A stretch of 64,000 nucleotides of DNA from a virus (IMGVR_UViG_3300042473_001540:62001-126000); one strand, 5' to 3'; positions 11,705 to 21,880 are shown, numbered from the stretch's first letter. Made by a program: numbers and translations. Notes: a model not told the origin generated them from the sequence alone.

Positions 11705-14700
11705 TTAACCACTAGACTCAATACTCAAAATAAATGGTGTTACAAGGCCAAACAAGCTTTTGGCAAACACACGTCCACTAAGTGTGCCAGTATTCTGATT
11801 GATAACTAATCCTTCGCCAATACGGAAGTCACCTTTGTGATCGGTGCTAGTGTAGTAAATTCTCCCACCGCGTCTCATTACAACTTCGTTTTCCTGTATA
11901 GGTACACCACCTAACTGAGGCAAGCAGGTGTTGATATCTGTTCCTGCGCCCACATATTCAAAAGTGTGACTGGATGCAGATGCAACACTTACTTGATAAA
12001 AGTTTACAGTTTCATCATCCAAAGGTGCATAGTCTGTAACTTCTTCAAGTGTGACAGTTGTTTCGTTTTCCACAGTATCGCTGAGCAGTGACCCACCGGC
12101 TCCTACTAAATCAGCTGCTACTGCATCCACAATAAATCCAGTGTCACGTGTACACAAGCTCAGTTGATCAGCTGTTAAGAACCCTGGACCAAAAGTATTC
12201 AACACATATTGCGTTACTTCTGCTTGAATAAATTGCTTGTTCAATCGTAACAATTGACTGGAATTATTCCAGCGTAGATTTTTGGGACCATAGAGGGGGT
12301 TTATTGTGCTGATCAATACATCAAAAGAGGCTTCCAAGTTTTGTGAGCTATAACTGCCATAATTTAATGCTGGGTTGACTACTTGTGGCACAACCCCCTG
12401 GATAGGTATAATTGCACTATTGGTGATAACGTCCATAACCAACGTGCGTAGTTGGGTCAAAGCAGCGATGGTTTGACTTTCTTGCCCACCAATCAAGCTG
12501 GTTACACCGTTCCAGTAATTTCTACCACTACGCAAGGCCTCAATTACTCCACCTTTTGTTGCATCAAGTGTCATGCCATCTACAATCAATCCCACATCTC
12601 GTTCACACAGTGTCAGTTGTGCGGGTGATAAAAATCCAGGATAGGTAATACTTACCCATGCACCAATTTCAGCTTGGAGGAATGCTCTGTTGGCCTGTAG
12701 GAGCAGTCCTGCATGGGTATATCTTATATTGGCTACACTTAAGCCATCGTTAATAAATGTGGTTATATGGTCGAAAAATGCTGTTACGCCATTCAAAGTA
12801 GCTGCTCCACCACTCAAACTTCCATTTGTAACTTGTGCTACAGAAACTTGCAGCGGAACAACAGCAGTGTTTTGAACTATGTTTTGACTTAGACTCTTGG
12901 CGAAATTTATGGCCTGAATAGTTTGTGTTGATTGACCAGGTATCAAACTGGTTACACCATCCCAATAGCGTTGGCCACTTCTGAAACTAAGGCTTGCTGC
13001 CAATGGTGCTGGTATTACAGGGCCCCCATTTATTACCAACGGCGTGGCACTACTTATAGTGTAGTATTTTGGATACAATTTAGCCTCAGCAATAGCAGGA
13101 GTACCCCCAGCCCCAATGATATCACCACTGACGCTGTCAATAACTTGGCCAATGAGTTTGGCAAAATTAGCTTTCTCATCTGTAGTCATAGACACCAAAG
13201 TATTTGCATATGCTGTTACTTCAGCTTGTAAGAATGCATAATTGGCTTTCAAAAGAGCACTTGCACTATTATATCCTGTAAATGGCAGGCCGTTGGAGAT
13301 CAAGTTGGTGATAACATTCACTGCTGCTGTTAAGTTAGAGGCAGCATACACTCCATTTGTAAGCACTGGATTGACACTTGCGGTCACTGCTGTTTGGAAA
13401 GGTGCACCTGGGTACGCACCTGGTGGAGTTGATATATTGTTGATAAGATTCAACCCCCATGCCAAGATATAATTGATCGCATCAATAGTTTCCGCAGCTT
13501 GTCCTGGAAGCTTACTGACTATCCCATTCCAGTAAGATTGTCCTGCTCGTATACTTCTTACAAAGCCGCCAGTTGAACAGTCAATTGAGAGAGCATCAAC
13601 AATGTATCCAACATCTCTGCTGCATAGTGCTTGTAGTCTAGCTGCCTCTGTGGGATTACCACCAGCTAATGCGTTGAAGAATCCTGGATACTGCCAATTC
13701 ACATAAGCCAATACCTCTGCTTGTAAGAAGGCTTTGTTCAGGAGCAGCAAGCTACTGGCATTGTCGTAAGGACTCAGGCTTGTCCCGTAATTTATTATTT
13801 GACTTGTATTTGTAAAGAACGCAGTCACCCCAGTTGTGGCATCCAATCCGTTGGGCAAAGCTGGATCAACAACAGGCAGCTCAGTAGCTTGATAAGGACT
13901 GCCAACATATCCGGCAGGTGGGGTTGGGTTGTTATCAATCAGATTATATGCCCAGTCTCTAGCATATGTGATAGCTAGCAATGTATTTGCTGTGTCAATA
14001 GGACTGACTGCTGCCTTAGCAGTCAAAAAGCTGAAGCTTTCAGCATCACCACCTTGGAATCTTACTCGAGGACCAGCACTGTAACTGTTACCGCCGCTTG
14101 CTAGATCAATAGCTGCAAGGCCCATACTGAGATCAAGTAAGCATCCTGTGCCACTTCCACTGAGAACATACTGAGTTTCAACGCCATTTAGTGTAGGCAT
14201 CTTTGAATATTTGCCAGCTGTGTCAATAACAACTCTTGTTACAATACCAGACGTAAATCCATTTGATGCGACAGCAACTACTCGGACACGAGTTCTCGCC
14301 GTGCCTTCTCCTCCAACCACCTCGAGCAGGTCATTTATTTGATAGCCTTGCCCACCATTGAAATAGGTGTTGTTTGAGGTTGTAAAGACACTGTTTACGC
14401 TAGCACCAACAGCTTGATACCAAATTTGGCCAGCTTTGGCACCAGCGCCCCCGCCTCCTGAGAAGCGCACAGTGGGGTCAATTACAAAGTTTGATCCTGG
14501 ATTTGTAATCCGTATATTTGTGACAACACCAGCTGTTACCTCAGTAATAGCTGTTGCACCAGTGTCGCCATTACCTGATCCTCCACCACCCTCAATAGTG
14601 ACAATGGGTTGAGCTATATAACCACCGCCCTGACTTATGAGTGTGACTTCACGAATTGTGCCAGTTGTGTTGTCATACTCTGCACGACCTTTGGCTGTGA

Positions 14701-17700
14701 TGCCACCGCCACCACTTATAGTAACAGTGGGGCTTGTGTAACCTGTGCCACTGCTGGCGAGATTTATACTGTTTACGCCAAAATTGATACTGCAACTGAA
14801 TCCAGTTCCTATGCCGCTGCTAGTGGTAGCCGCACCAGAAACTATAGGGAGGTCTGTGTATTCGCCTTCATCAATCACAAAAACTGATGTTACTGCACCT
14901 CCCAAACCTACAGCAGCTACTTGAAGCAACACTGGCGTATTCACTTGCAGATTTGGGAAAGTTCCTCCACTAATTGTTATGGTGTCGTTAAGTGCATAAC
15001 CGCGACCACCATTCAAAATAGCCACTCCGCTAGCTATATCGCTTCTGCAACTGTAAATCACCGCACCAATAATTGCTCCAGTACCACTGGGATCGTAAAT
15101 TGTTGCGTATGCGCCGCCTGTATAACCAGATCCTTTTTCTATATTATTCAACGCGGTAATAGCTCCACTTGTTACTACTGCTTGAAATTCAGCACGCTGT
15201 CTTGCGTAACCAATTGGTGGATCCAACAGCACTAGGGGTGTACTAGTATATCCCTGTCCTTGATCAATTACTTGTATTTCGCTCACATAGCTGAACTCAG
15301 GACCAACAGTAGCCACAAGGCCCACAAATGGACGTTGGATAATATTCTTGATGTCAATAGTATCAACACGGAATCGTCCCGTGCCAGCTTTGATTCTGCC
15401 GCCATAGAGATAGGGACTTATGCCATCAGCCAAAATACCAATATCTCCGAAGCTGGTATTGCTGTTGCTTATGCTGCATGTTGCACCATTTTCTACCCAT
15501 GTGCCAATTGTAGTACAGATAGTGAAGATTGACACCAACTGTGCGTAACCTTGGTTTGTAATGTAGATGCCAGGACCGCCTTGGTTATATTGAGTGAAGC
15601 CATCCAAAACCATACTCTTCAAACCTTTGGCAAGGTTTCCATCCACTTTCATCCCACCGCCAGTTTCGTTAAAACATGTGCAGTTTTGAACATAAGGACT
15701 TGTGCTGATTACTCCTGCTCCCCCAGGCACACCAGGAGGAAGATCGGGATCGCCTGCCAAAGGAGGATAGGTGATAGCAAATCCTGGCGCCTTACCACCT
15801 CTGAAACTCACGCCTGCAATGTAACAGGCATTGTTGACCCAAAAGAAGTCTTTTGTAGGATTATTGTAAAAGAGATTTACTCTACGCAAGTTATCGCCAA
15901 TAACTGACACTCGCTCAGGCAAATAGATGGGGTTGTTTTCGTAATAGTTGCCGCTTCGGACAAAAATTGTTGTAAATGGTTTTGCGATTGCAGCAGCAGC
16001 TTTGACGGTTCTTTTTGCCCGGTCTTCAGCCAAACCATCATTGTTGTCATCACCATCTTTTGTTACCCAAATTACGTTAGTAACAGCAGGTGCAGTACCT
16101 TTGCTAACGCCAGTTACTACCAAATCACCAACACTTACTCTGGCGCCTGTCATTACAGGTGTTACACGAGCCGTATTACCAGACGGGCTTGGTTGCACAA
16201 TTGCTTTGGGTGTATTTGTGTATCCACTACCACTGCTGTTGACTATGGCAGCAATCAGACCGTAGCTGAGATTTACCCTAGCGCCAGTTCCTGTTCCACC
16301 AACTACAGGGTTGTTCAGCAATGTGGGTAGGAAACTATAGTATCCAGGATCAGTAATAATAAGAGTGTTGATCTCACTCACCATATTGAATTGAACGCCG
16401 TAACCGCTGCCGCCAGTGGCTTTGTTATTGGTCAAAGGTGGCAGGGTGTAGTAAGGTCCTTGATTTTGGAGTTGGCAAGTGCTCTCAGTAACACTGTATT
16501 TGGCTGCTGTTTGATATTCAGTAAGTAGGCCACGGCCACTGCCACCAACAGCGGGGTTAGCCACAATATTGGGCAGTTCTCTATAAGACCCTGAGTTGTT
16601 GATTGTTATGTCTGTTACACGTCCGCCCAAAATAACAGAAATAACTGAGCCATTACTAGGAGGGTTCACAAAGGTAAGCCTGGTCACACTAGCGGGCTGA
16701 CTTACTGTGTAGTTTGTACCCAGTGTTTGTTTCACGTTGTCAAGAGTCACATACAAATCAAAATAGTCAGCTGGTATAATTGCACGGCTGAGATCAAAGT
16801 TTGTTTCAACCCCGTCACCTGAGAAACTATTGTAAAATACACCAATTACATCGCCAGCTTGCAGAGAAAAGGCTGGCAAGAATGTGATATCTGTTTGCAG
16901 GCCGTTGGGCGCAAAGCTGTATACAGCCCCTAGGATAATCGTGCCATTTAACGTAACAGTAACGCCACTATAATCCAATGGATCAATAGTGAATGGAACT
17001 GTATAGGTTTTGATTGCTGGATTTGTAACAAAATTGTTTGTATCATATTTCCCCGATATTTGAATGGGGTCAGCTGAGATAATAGATGTGGCAGGTGTGC
17101 CTGAACCACCAAAAACAGTGATTTCCTCACCTGTGATGTATCCCACACCTTGTGCAATTATTTGTGGTTCAATCAATTTGACTCTAGTGATAATAATAGT
17201 AGCTGATGCTGGTCCATCACCACCACTGACAGTGAGAATATCATTGGGCTTATACCCACGTCCTTCATTGTTGGCATCAACAAGTATGCTCTTGATTCTA
17301 GCTGTTTCCACTTGTAACAAAGTGGGTGCAGAGAATACTCCGCCTTGAACTGTCAAGGCGTCGCCTGGCGTATATCCAGCGCCACGATCCCAGGGCACAA
17401 CGATAGGTACAGCGCCCATAACAGCTTCTGCAACAGCTTGCACGCCACCAGGTGGTGGTGGATCAATTGTAATAGCTGGAACAAGTGTGTATCCGCTTCC
17501 AGGATTGTTGATATTCAAGCTAGTAACTTGCCCTTTGGCATTCAAATTCAAAATACCTGTAGCCAAGCTGTTGGTGATTACATCATTATCAATTAAAACT
17601 TGGTCTACAGCCAGCTTACTGGCGTTGAGTTTAGATCCGTCCCATTTGAGATCTGCTGATCCAGCAAATGTTCCCCCATTATTGAATTGAACAGCTTGTG

Positions 17701-19198
17701 TGGGTCCACCAGGTGTGCCCCCTGGTCCGGCTGGGCCGGTGGGACCTCCTAAGGGGCCGGTTGGGCCGGTTGCACCAACAGGACCAGCAGGGCCGCCTGA
17801 CGGTGCAGGAATGGGTTGTGGACCTGTCTCCAAAATGTTGATGATAAGATCAATACGTGCAACAATGTCATTTGTCCAAAGTCCACCATCAGTGTAGGCG
17901 ATGTCAAATACTTGGGGCACCAAACTGTAAACAGGTGCAACTGAGGTGTTTGTAACCACATCGTTCATCAGGGTTTTTAGATGGTTCAAGGCCGCAACAG
18001 TAACCTCTACCTGTCCAGGTATTACTGTTTTCCCAGACTCATAATATTTGTTGCCAGCTAGGTAGCTATTGAGATTGATGCCACTCAAAACATCGCTCAT
18101 AACACACGCGGCAATCAGTTGCACATCACGAGCACATTTGTTTTGATCGTAAAAGTAAGGGGCTGGAAATTGGTTGTTGATCCAGCCAACTACTTCTTGA
18201 CTCAAGAATTCAAGGTTCAAATATACCAGTGTTTGTGCGCTGAAATTTCCCAACGAGGTGGGAACAAAGTTGGCATATTCAGTGCTGGGTCCAGTTAGGA
18301 TAATATTATTGATAATCGCAATATTGCTGGCAATAGGAGCATAGGCTACTACGCCGCCACTGAAGCTGGGTATAATTACTTGACTGGGTGGTACAACAGC
18401 TGGATAATCTGGTACAATAGCGATATTAGCAACGATTTTTTGAACCAAACTCAATGCATAAGTTAACGCATCAACAGTCAATTGTTTCTGCGCAGGTGTA
18501 TTATAAATTAAAACACTTGTAACACCGTTCCAGTAAGCGTTGCCAGCTGCAACACTGTTATAAGTAGAGCCCAGCAATGTGTCATTCATTACAGCAAACA
18601 GGATAGTAGTCAAGTCTCTGCTGCATTTTTCCAGTTGAGAGGGGGTTAAAGAATAACCCAGGGGATAATTGCCTTGTACCCAAGAATTAACTTGCGCCCG
18701 AATAAATGGCAAATTGTAGATAACCAAGGCAACTGCGTTCAATAAACCTTGATTTTGTGTAATTTGACCAGGGCTACCATCTGACAAGAGGTACCAAGCT
18801 GTGCCGTTGTAATATTCCAACTTGTTATAATCAGTATTGAATCTGATCATACCTGTAGAGGGAGCAAGTGGGTTACTTGCTGGCCGTTGCGCCGTCAAGC
18901 CCACTGGAACCCTGATAGCTCCAGTCCCAGGGAATTGGATGCTGTTTTCTAAATCGCTGTTTTGGAATCTTGTTACAACCAAGGTGCCGTTGGGATCGCT
19001 TGTTAAAACAACCTTGTTGCTTTGAACAGGTCCAGATAACCTCACTGTGGTATTTTGTAGGTTGGAGATTTCAGCAGCCGCAACAGCAAGTTGAACTCTC
19101 ATTGCCTCAAAATTGTCTCTGAAACCCTGACTTTCATTGTCAGAACCGGCCACAGGATAGTTGGTGTTGATACTGTCTGGTCTAATGTTGCTGGTCAT
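11705..19198 (-). CDS. Giant (~2497 aa) tail-fibre/virion protein with beta-helix
   Basis: Starts at ATG 19198 (MTSNIRPDS), which places the adaptor peptide N-T-N-Y-P-V-A-G...G-F-R-D-N-F at the N-terminus; the GTG at 19243 would add 15 unlikely residues. Order: adaptor; V-P-V-G...R-P...G-x-I-R-F-N-T-D beta block; helical-hairpin repeats with C-[SAE]-R-D-x-x-x-I-V-D; short collagen stretch (~469-497); many G-S-G-Y/G-G-G beta repeats; a pectin-lyase-like parallel beta-helix (~1045-1270, opening W-V-T-K-D-G-D-D-N-N-D-G); more beta repeats; four further R-D-V-G-x-I-V-D helical repeats; and a C-terminal D-H-K-G-D-F-R-I-G...L-F-G domain. Such a chain could bind and possibly degrade a polysaccharide. 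One of the longest virion proteins I would expect. Confidence 0.88.
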   Translation of the reverse strand: MTSNIRPDSINTNYPVAGSDNESQGFRDNFEAMRVQLAVAAAEISNLQNTTVRLSGPVQSNKVVLTSDPNGTLVVTRFQNSDLENSIQFPGTGAIRVPVGLTAQRPASNPLAPSTGMIRFNTDYNKLEYYNGTAWYLLSDGSPGQITQNQGLLNAVALVIYNLPFIRAQVNSWVQGNYPLGYSLTPSQLEKCSRDLTTILFAVMNDTLLGSTYNSVAAGNAYWNGVTSVLIYNTPAQKQLTVDALTYALSLVQKIVANIAIVPDYPAVVPPSQVIIPSFSGGVVAYAPIASNIAIINNIILTGPSTEYANFVPTSLGNFSAQTLVYLNLEFLSQEVVGWINNQFPAPYFYDQNKCARDVQLIAACVMSDVLSGINLNSYLAGNKYYESGKTVIPGQVEVTVAALNHLKTLMNDVVTNTSVAPVYSLVPQVFDIAYTDGGLWTNDIVARIDLIINILETGPQPIPAPSGGPAGPVGATGPTGPLGGPTGPAGPGGTPGGPTQAVQFNNGGTFAGSADLKWDGSKLNASKLAVDQVLIDNDVITNSLATGILNLNAKGQVTSLNINNPGSGYTLVPAITIDPPPPGGVQAVAEAVMGAVPIVVPWDRGAGYTPGDALTVQGGVFSAPTLLQVETARIKSILVDANNEGRGYKPNDILTVSGGDGPASATIIITRVKLIEPQIIAQGVGYITGEEITVFGGSGTPATSIISADPIQISGKYDTNNFVTNPAIKTYTVPFTIDPLDYSGVTVTLNGTIILGAVYSFAPNGLQTDITFLPAFSLQAGDVIGVFYNSFSGDGVETNFDLSRAIIPADYFDLYVTLDNVKQTLGTNYTVSQPASVTRLTFVNPPSNGSVISVILGGRVTDITINNSGSYRELPNIVANPAVGGSGRGLLTEYQTAAKYSVTESTCQLQNQGPYYTLPPLTNNKATGGSGYGVQFNMVSEINTLIITDPGYYSFLPTLLNNPVVGGTGTGARVNLSYGLIAAIVNSSGSGYTNTPKAIVQPSPSGNTARVTPVMTGARVSVGDLVVTGVSKGTAPAVTNVIWVTKDGDDNNDGLAEDRAKRTVKAAAAIAKPFTTIFVRSGNYYENNPIYLPERVSVIGDNLRRVNLFYNNPTKDFFWVNNACYIAGVSFRGGKAPGFAITYPPLAGDPDLPPGVPGGAGVISTSPYVQNCTCFNETGGGMKVDGNLAKGLKSMVLDGFTQYNQGGPGIYITNQGYAQLVSIFTICTTIGTWVENGATCSISNSNTSFGDIGILADGISPYLYGGRIKAGTGRFRVDTIDIKNIIQRPFVGLVATVGPEFSYVSEIQVIDQGQGYTSTPLVLLDPPIGYARQRAEFQAVVTSGAITALNNIEKGSGYTGGAYATIYDPSGTGAIIGAVIYSCRSDIASGVAILNGGRGYALNDTITISGGTFPNLQVNTPVLLQVAAVGLGGAVTSVFVIDEGEYTDLPIVSGAATTSSGIGTGFSCSINFGVNSINLASSGTGYTSPTVTISGGGGITAKGRAEYDNTTGTIREVTLISQGGGYIAQPIVTIEGGGGSGNGDTGATAITEVTAGVVTNIRITNPGSNFVIDPTVRFSGGGGAGAKAGQIWYQAVGASVNSVFTTSNNTYFNGGQGYQINDLLEVVGGEGTARTRVRVVAVASNGFTSGIVTRVVIDTAGKYSKMPTLNGVETQYVLSGSGTGCLLDLSMGLAAIDLASGGNSYSAGPRVRFQGGDAESFSFLTAKAAVSPIDTANTLLAITYARDWAYNLIDNNPTPPAGYVGSPYQATELPVVDPALPNGLDATTGVTAFFTNTSQIINYGTSLSPYDNASSLLLLNKAFLQAEVLAYVNWQYPGFFNALAGGNPTEAARLQALCSRDVGYIVDALSIDCSTGGFVRSIRAGQSYWNGIVSKLPGQAAETIDAINYILAWGLNLINNISTPPGAYPGAPFQTAVTASVNPVLTNGVYAASNLTAAVNVITNLISNGLPFTGYNSASALLKANYAFLQAEVTAYANTLVSMTTDEKANFAKLIGQVIDSVSGDIIGAGGTPAIAEAKLYPKYYTISSATPLVINGGPVIPAPLAASLSFRSGQRYWDGVTSLIPGQSTQTIQAINFAKSLSQNIVQNTAVVPLQVSVAQVTNGSLSGGAATLNGVTAFFDHITTFINDGLSVANIRYTHAGLLLQANRAFLQAEIGAWVSITYPGFLSPAQLTLCERDVGLIVDGMTLDATKGGVIEALRSGRNYWNGVTSLIGGQESQTIAALTQLRTLVMDVITNSAIIPIQGVVPQVVNPALNYGSYSSQNLEASFDVLISTINPLYGPKNLRWNNSSQLLRLNKQFIQAEVTQYVLNTFGPGFLTADQLSLCTRDTGFIVDAVAADLVGAGGSLLSDTVENETTVTLEEVTDYAPLDDETVNFYQVSVASASSHTFEYVGAGTDINTCLPQLGGVPIQENEVVMRRGGRIYYTSTDHKGDFRIGEGLVINQNTGTLSGRVFAKSLFGLVTPFILSIESSG

Positions 19199-19226
19199 GG
19201 ATATCCACACTAATCGCGTTTTTTCA

Positions 19227-19234
19227 TATTTATG
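19227..19234 (-). promoter_or_regulatory. T4-type late promoter core for the giant fibre gene
   Basis: CATAAATA on the minus strand, 28 nt before ATG 19198. An 8-bp inverted repeat (19195-19202, containing the start codon, with 19258-19265) encloses it, so RNA started upstream could mask the start codon. Confidence 0.55.
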
Positions 19235-19289
19235 GGTTGGCACAATTTGTGTTTTTGATCCATGATTTAACAGTCATCAAGCGTCACGC

Positions 19290-19296
19290 TTAAATA
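19290..19296 (+). promoter_or_regulatory. Late-promoter-like sequence before phoH
   Basis: TTAAATA followed by C, just 3 nt before the ATG at 19300. If used, RNA would start at about that ATG, which would favour the downstream TTG (19333) preceded by GGAGG. Confidence 0.4.
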
Positions 19297-19299
19297 CTC

Positions 19300-20088
19300 A
19301 TGGTGCCCAACTCTCTACTGGAGGAACGCCACTTGCAAAGAAGATTGAAACGCTCTAACAGAGCCAATCCTCGAGAAGATCGCAACATTTTTGACAACAA
19401 AAATGTTCGAAACAACATCATCGAACTTGAGCAATTTACTAAACATCTCAAACAAAAAGTTGAGTTGATTCCCAAAAACCTCAGTCAAGAAACTTATATT
19501 GAAAAGCTGGAAGACCCAAACATAAACATTGTGTTTGCCATTGGTCCAGCAGGTACTGGTAAATCATATCTTGGCACACTATATGCCATCCAATGCTTGA
19601 AAAATGGCAGTGTTAGCAAGATTGTGATTACCCGACCAAATATCAGTTTAGATGACAAAGACATTGGCTTTTTGCCTGGTGACATTTTTGCCAAAATGGC
19701 TCCTTGGACTAGGCCAATCTTGGAGATTTTTGAAGAGTTTTATTCAACCAAACAAATTGCTACAATGCTGGAAAACAATGTGATAGAGCTGCTTCCTATG
19801 GCTTTCATAAGAGGCAGAACATTGAAAAACAGCATTATTCTCCTCGATGAGGCACAGAACACTACAAAACTCAGTATGGTTTCTGCGCTGACCCGAATTG
19901 GTGAGAACAGCAAGATGATTGTGACTGGAGATACGAAACAAAGTGATAGGGGAACATCAAATGGTCTCACAGATTTCTTACAACGATACAAACCAAACAA
20001 ACGAGTGGCTGTTGTTGAATTTCAACAACAAGATGTTGAACGCCACCCAGTAATCAATACCATACTGGACTGGTACGGAGAAAACTAA
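19300..20088 (+). CDS. phoH: PhoH-like P-loop ATPase
   Basis: 262 residues from ATG 19300. Walker A GPAGTGKS (~82-89), the PhoH R-P-N-I-S...G-F-L-P-G-D segment (~112-128), Walker B L-L-D-E-A-Q-N (~181-187) and sensor V-T-G-D-T-K-Q (~208-214) are all present; this is the superfamily-1-like PhoH core, common in marine phages, with an undefined role in RNA or phosphate metabolism. The N-terminal ~60 residues are basic and variable. There is no ribosome site before ATG 19300; a TTG at 19333 with GGAGG 8 nt upstream may be the true start. Divergent from the giant fibre gene. Confidence 0.93.
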   Translation: MVPNSLLEERHLQRRLKRSNRANPREDRNIFDNKNVRNNIIELEQFTKHLKQKVELIPKNLSQETYIEKLEDPNINIVFAIGPAGTGKSYLGTLYAIQCLKNGSVSKIVITRPNISLDDKDIGFLPGDIFAKMAPWTRPILEIFEEFYSTKQIATMLENNVIELLPMAFIRGRTLKNSIILLDEAQNTTKLSMVSALTRIGENSKMIVTGDTKQSDRGTSNGLTDFLQRYKPNKRVAVVEFQQQDVERHPVINTILDWYGEN

Positions 20089-20094
20089 ACAACC

Positions 20095-20151
20095 TTTTGT
20101 GAACCATAAATACTGGAAAATTGGGCACTTCTAGTATTATGGTTCACAAAA
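20095..20151 (+). promoter_or_regulatory. Inverted repeat spanning a late promoter and a start codon
   Basis: Arm 20095-20114 (holding CATAAATA at 20105-20112) pairs with 20133-20151 (holding ATG 20139) over 19 bp with one bulge and an 18-nt loop. Read-through RNA from phoH would bury the start codon; RNA begun at the late promoter lacks the left arm and leaves it free. Confidence 0.65.
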
Positions 20152-20666
20152 TTCTCGAAAATTTTTCAGATCAAGCTGAAGAAGTAATCAAAAAGCTTAC
20201 AGCCAAACAAGACTTATTGGATGTTATGCTGGATATTGAGGATTACTTTGATAACAACAATCTCTATGTATTTGACAATTGGTTCAAAGGTGAGCTTGTA
20301 AATGGCCCATTGGTAAAAAAATACTGGATTGAAGTGACCTTCAAATACCCATACCATCACATGCCTGATCCTGAAGGTGGGTTGAGACTTACTCAACATG
20401 GCACCAAAATACAATATGAAAAAACTTTTCAAACGGTGCCTGTGCCTATCCATAGTCCTGATGACTATGAACCTGGTACCAAGAAGCCGCGAATGAAAAA
20501 AGAAAAGGTTTGGCTTATTCACATGAAAATACCACGCCGCTTTGTTGAAACTCTTGATCCTGAAATGCTAGACATTTACGATGAAGAGGTAGAGGACACC
20601 GACATGGACAATGCTGAAGACCAGATGGCGCAAGGTCAGGCACCTGGGTTGGAGATGAATACATGA
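20139..20666 (+). CDS. Conserved phage protein of unknown function (pair partner 1)
   Basis: 175 residues from ATG 20139; a TTG at 20121 is in frame but upstream of the probable late transcription start. Acidic C-terminus; features Y-W-I-E-V-T-F-K-Y-P-Y-H-H-M-P-D-P and K-P-R-M-K-K-E-K-V-W-L-I-H-M-K-I-P-R-R. I recall a conserved two-gene unit of this kind in T4-like vibriophages and cyanophages but not a function. Coupled to the next gene by ATGA. Translation is probably controlled by the hairpin over its start. Confidence 0.7.
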   Translation: MVHKILENFSDQAEEVIKKLTAKQDLLDVMLDIEDYFDNNNLYVFDNWFKGELVNGPLVKKYWIEVTFKYPYHHMPDPEGGLRLTQHGTKIQYEKTFQTVPVPIHSPDDYEPGTKKPRMKKEKVWLIHMKIPRRFVETLDPEMLDIYDEEVEDTDMDNAEDQMAQGQAPGLEMNT

Positions 20667-21376
20667 ACCTGAAGGAAGGACTGCGCAAAGGTGACTTGGA
20701 CGGGTTGATACTTCCGCTTGTTACTGTGGATGAATATGAGTCCAAAATTGGCGATGATGAAGCTGTTGTTGTGGGATTTTATGCATTGGAAGCGGATGCT
20801 GCGCACGATTTAAGTAATTTTATTGAGAGAGCGCCTTACATGGTGTTGGATACTGATGTAAGTCCAGCCCCAACAAAGGACGGTTACTACGTATGCTTTG
20901 CTGAACTCAATCGCACACTGGACTTTCCTAACGCTTTGATTTCCTTGTTAAATGATATAACAAAACTATGTAATATTGATGATTGGCAATTTACTACTGT
21001 GAACTTACCCAAGGACAAAATTGTGCCCTTGACTGAGAAAAATTTGAAAAAAACTGTAAACTGCAATGTACGTGAAACCAAAAACACTGACGAACAAAAT
21101 GTCAAAAGGTTCTTCAAACATAGCAGCTTGAAAGAAGTATCGTGGGCAGATGGGCAACTAACTCTCTCTGAACGTGCATACAGAAAAACGTTTCAGGTAG
21201 ACACCTTGACAAATGTTGTGCCCCAAGGCCCGGTGGATTTGAGTGAATCAGGCAGTAGCGAATGCAGAGTTCTAGAAAAAGCATTAGCGGGGCCCTACAG
21301 CGTCCACAAGCTGGGAGAGCAGTTGGTTGTGGAAAATTGGAACCTCCAAAAATTTTTAGTGTTAACACCCCTCTAA
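20663..21376 (+). CDS. Conserved phage protein of unknown function (pair partner 2)
   Basis: 237 residues. The N-terminal ~130 residues (L-R-K-G-D-L-D-G-L-I-L-P, V-D-E-Y-E-S-K-I, V-V-G-F-Y, D-L-S-N-F-I-E, L-D-T-D-V-S-P-A-P, Y-V-C-F-A-E) look like a conserved alpha/beta domain that follows the previous gene in T4-like phages. The C-terminal ~100 residues are less ordered. Start ATG lies in an ATGA overlap. No motif gives a function. Followed by a long gene-free stretch. Confidence 0.7.
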   Translation: MNLKEGLRKGDLDGLILPLVTVDEYESKIGDDEAVVVGFYALEADAAHDLSNFIERAPYMVLDTDVSPAPTKDGYYVCFAELNRTLDFPNALISLLNDITKLCNIDDWQFTTVNLPKDKIVPLTEKNLKKTVNCNVRETKNTDEQNVKRFFKHSSLKEVSWADGQLTLSERAYRKTFQVDTLTNVVPQGPVDLSESGSSECRVLEKALAGPYSVHKLGEQLVVENWNLQKFLVLTPL

Positions 21377-21379
21377 GTG

Positions 21380-21407
21380 TTGTTACTAGCGTCACCTCCC
21401 CTATAAT
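21380..21407 (+). promoter_or_regulatory. Sigma-70-like promoter ahead of the structured RNA
   Basis: TTGTTA (21380-21385), 16-nt spacer, perfect TATAAT (21402-21407). The start would be near 21414, giving an RNA that begins in the gene-free stretch. Confidence 0.45.
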
Positions 21408-21413
21408 CTACGA

Positions 21414-21880
21414 ACTATTATAGGTTTTGATATCGTGGTAATGTGTCCACGGGCGGAAGGGATGGTGACCCATCAGGAACGCAAACAACTCGGCGCCCCT
21501 ATACGCCGGACCGGGAAGCACCGCTGTTTGTCTTGACACATGCTCTCCAGTGCGAACCCGGAATACACAACCAAGTGACAAAGTAGGTTGAAAAATTATC
21601 TTTGCGATGTGATGCATCGCATAAAAAGGATCGCTCTGAGGTGGTCATTCTCATCGATCAGGACGCAATTCAAGGTAGCTGATGCCCTTGGTTGTGTTTG
21701 CCGCTGCTGAACCCTGTGTTCGAGGTAGTGAATGCATACTGGTACCGAGCAACCGCCAGTTTTTGGTTTTCCCAAACATTCATCCAAATCATGCTCTCTA
21801 TACGGCGCCATACCAGGCACTTGAGACAATTTACCTCCCCAATTAGCCGTTGGGGAGAGTATGATCTCTTCCAACACCAC
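21414..21880 (+). ncRNA. Candidate large structured noncoding RNA
   Basis: The stretch 21377-21966 has no convincing gene but many nested complementary segments. Stems seen: 21441-21447/21535-21541 (7 bp) enclosing 21461-21465/21470-21474 and 21482-21487/21525-21530, the latter enclosing 21491-21495/21504-21508; 21565-21575/21687-21697 (11 bp perfect) enclosing 21604-21609/21615-21620 and 21629-21633/21655-21659 with 21637-21640/21650-21653; 21788-21798/21855-21865 (11 bp with one G-U) enclosing 21837-21842/21850-21855. Pairs 21511-21515/21557-21561 and 21739-21744/21811-21816 could be pseudoknots. Size and phage setting recall ROOL and GOLLD RNAs. Ends are uncertain, and I see no U-rich terminator. 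Confidence 0.5.
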
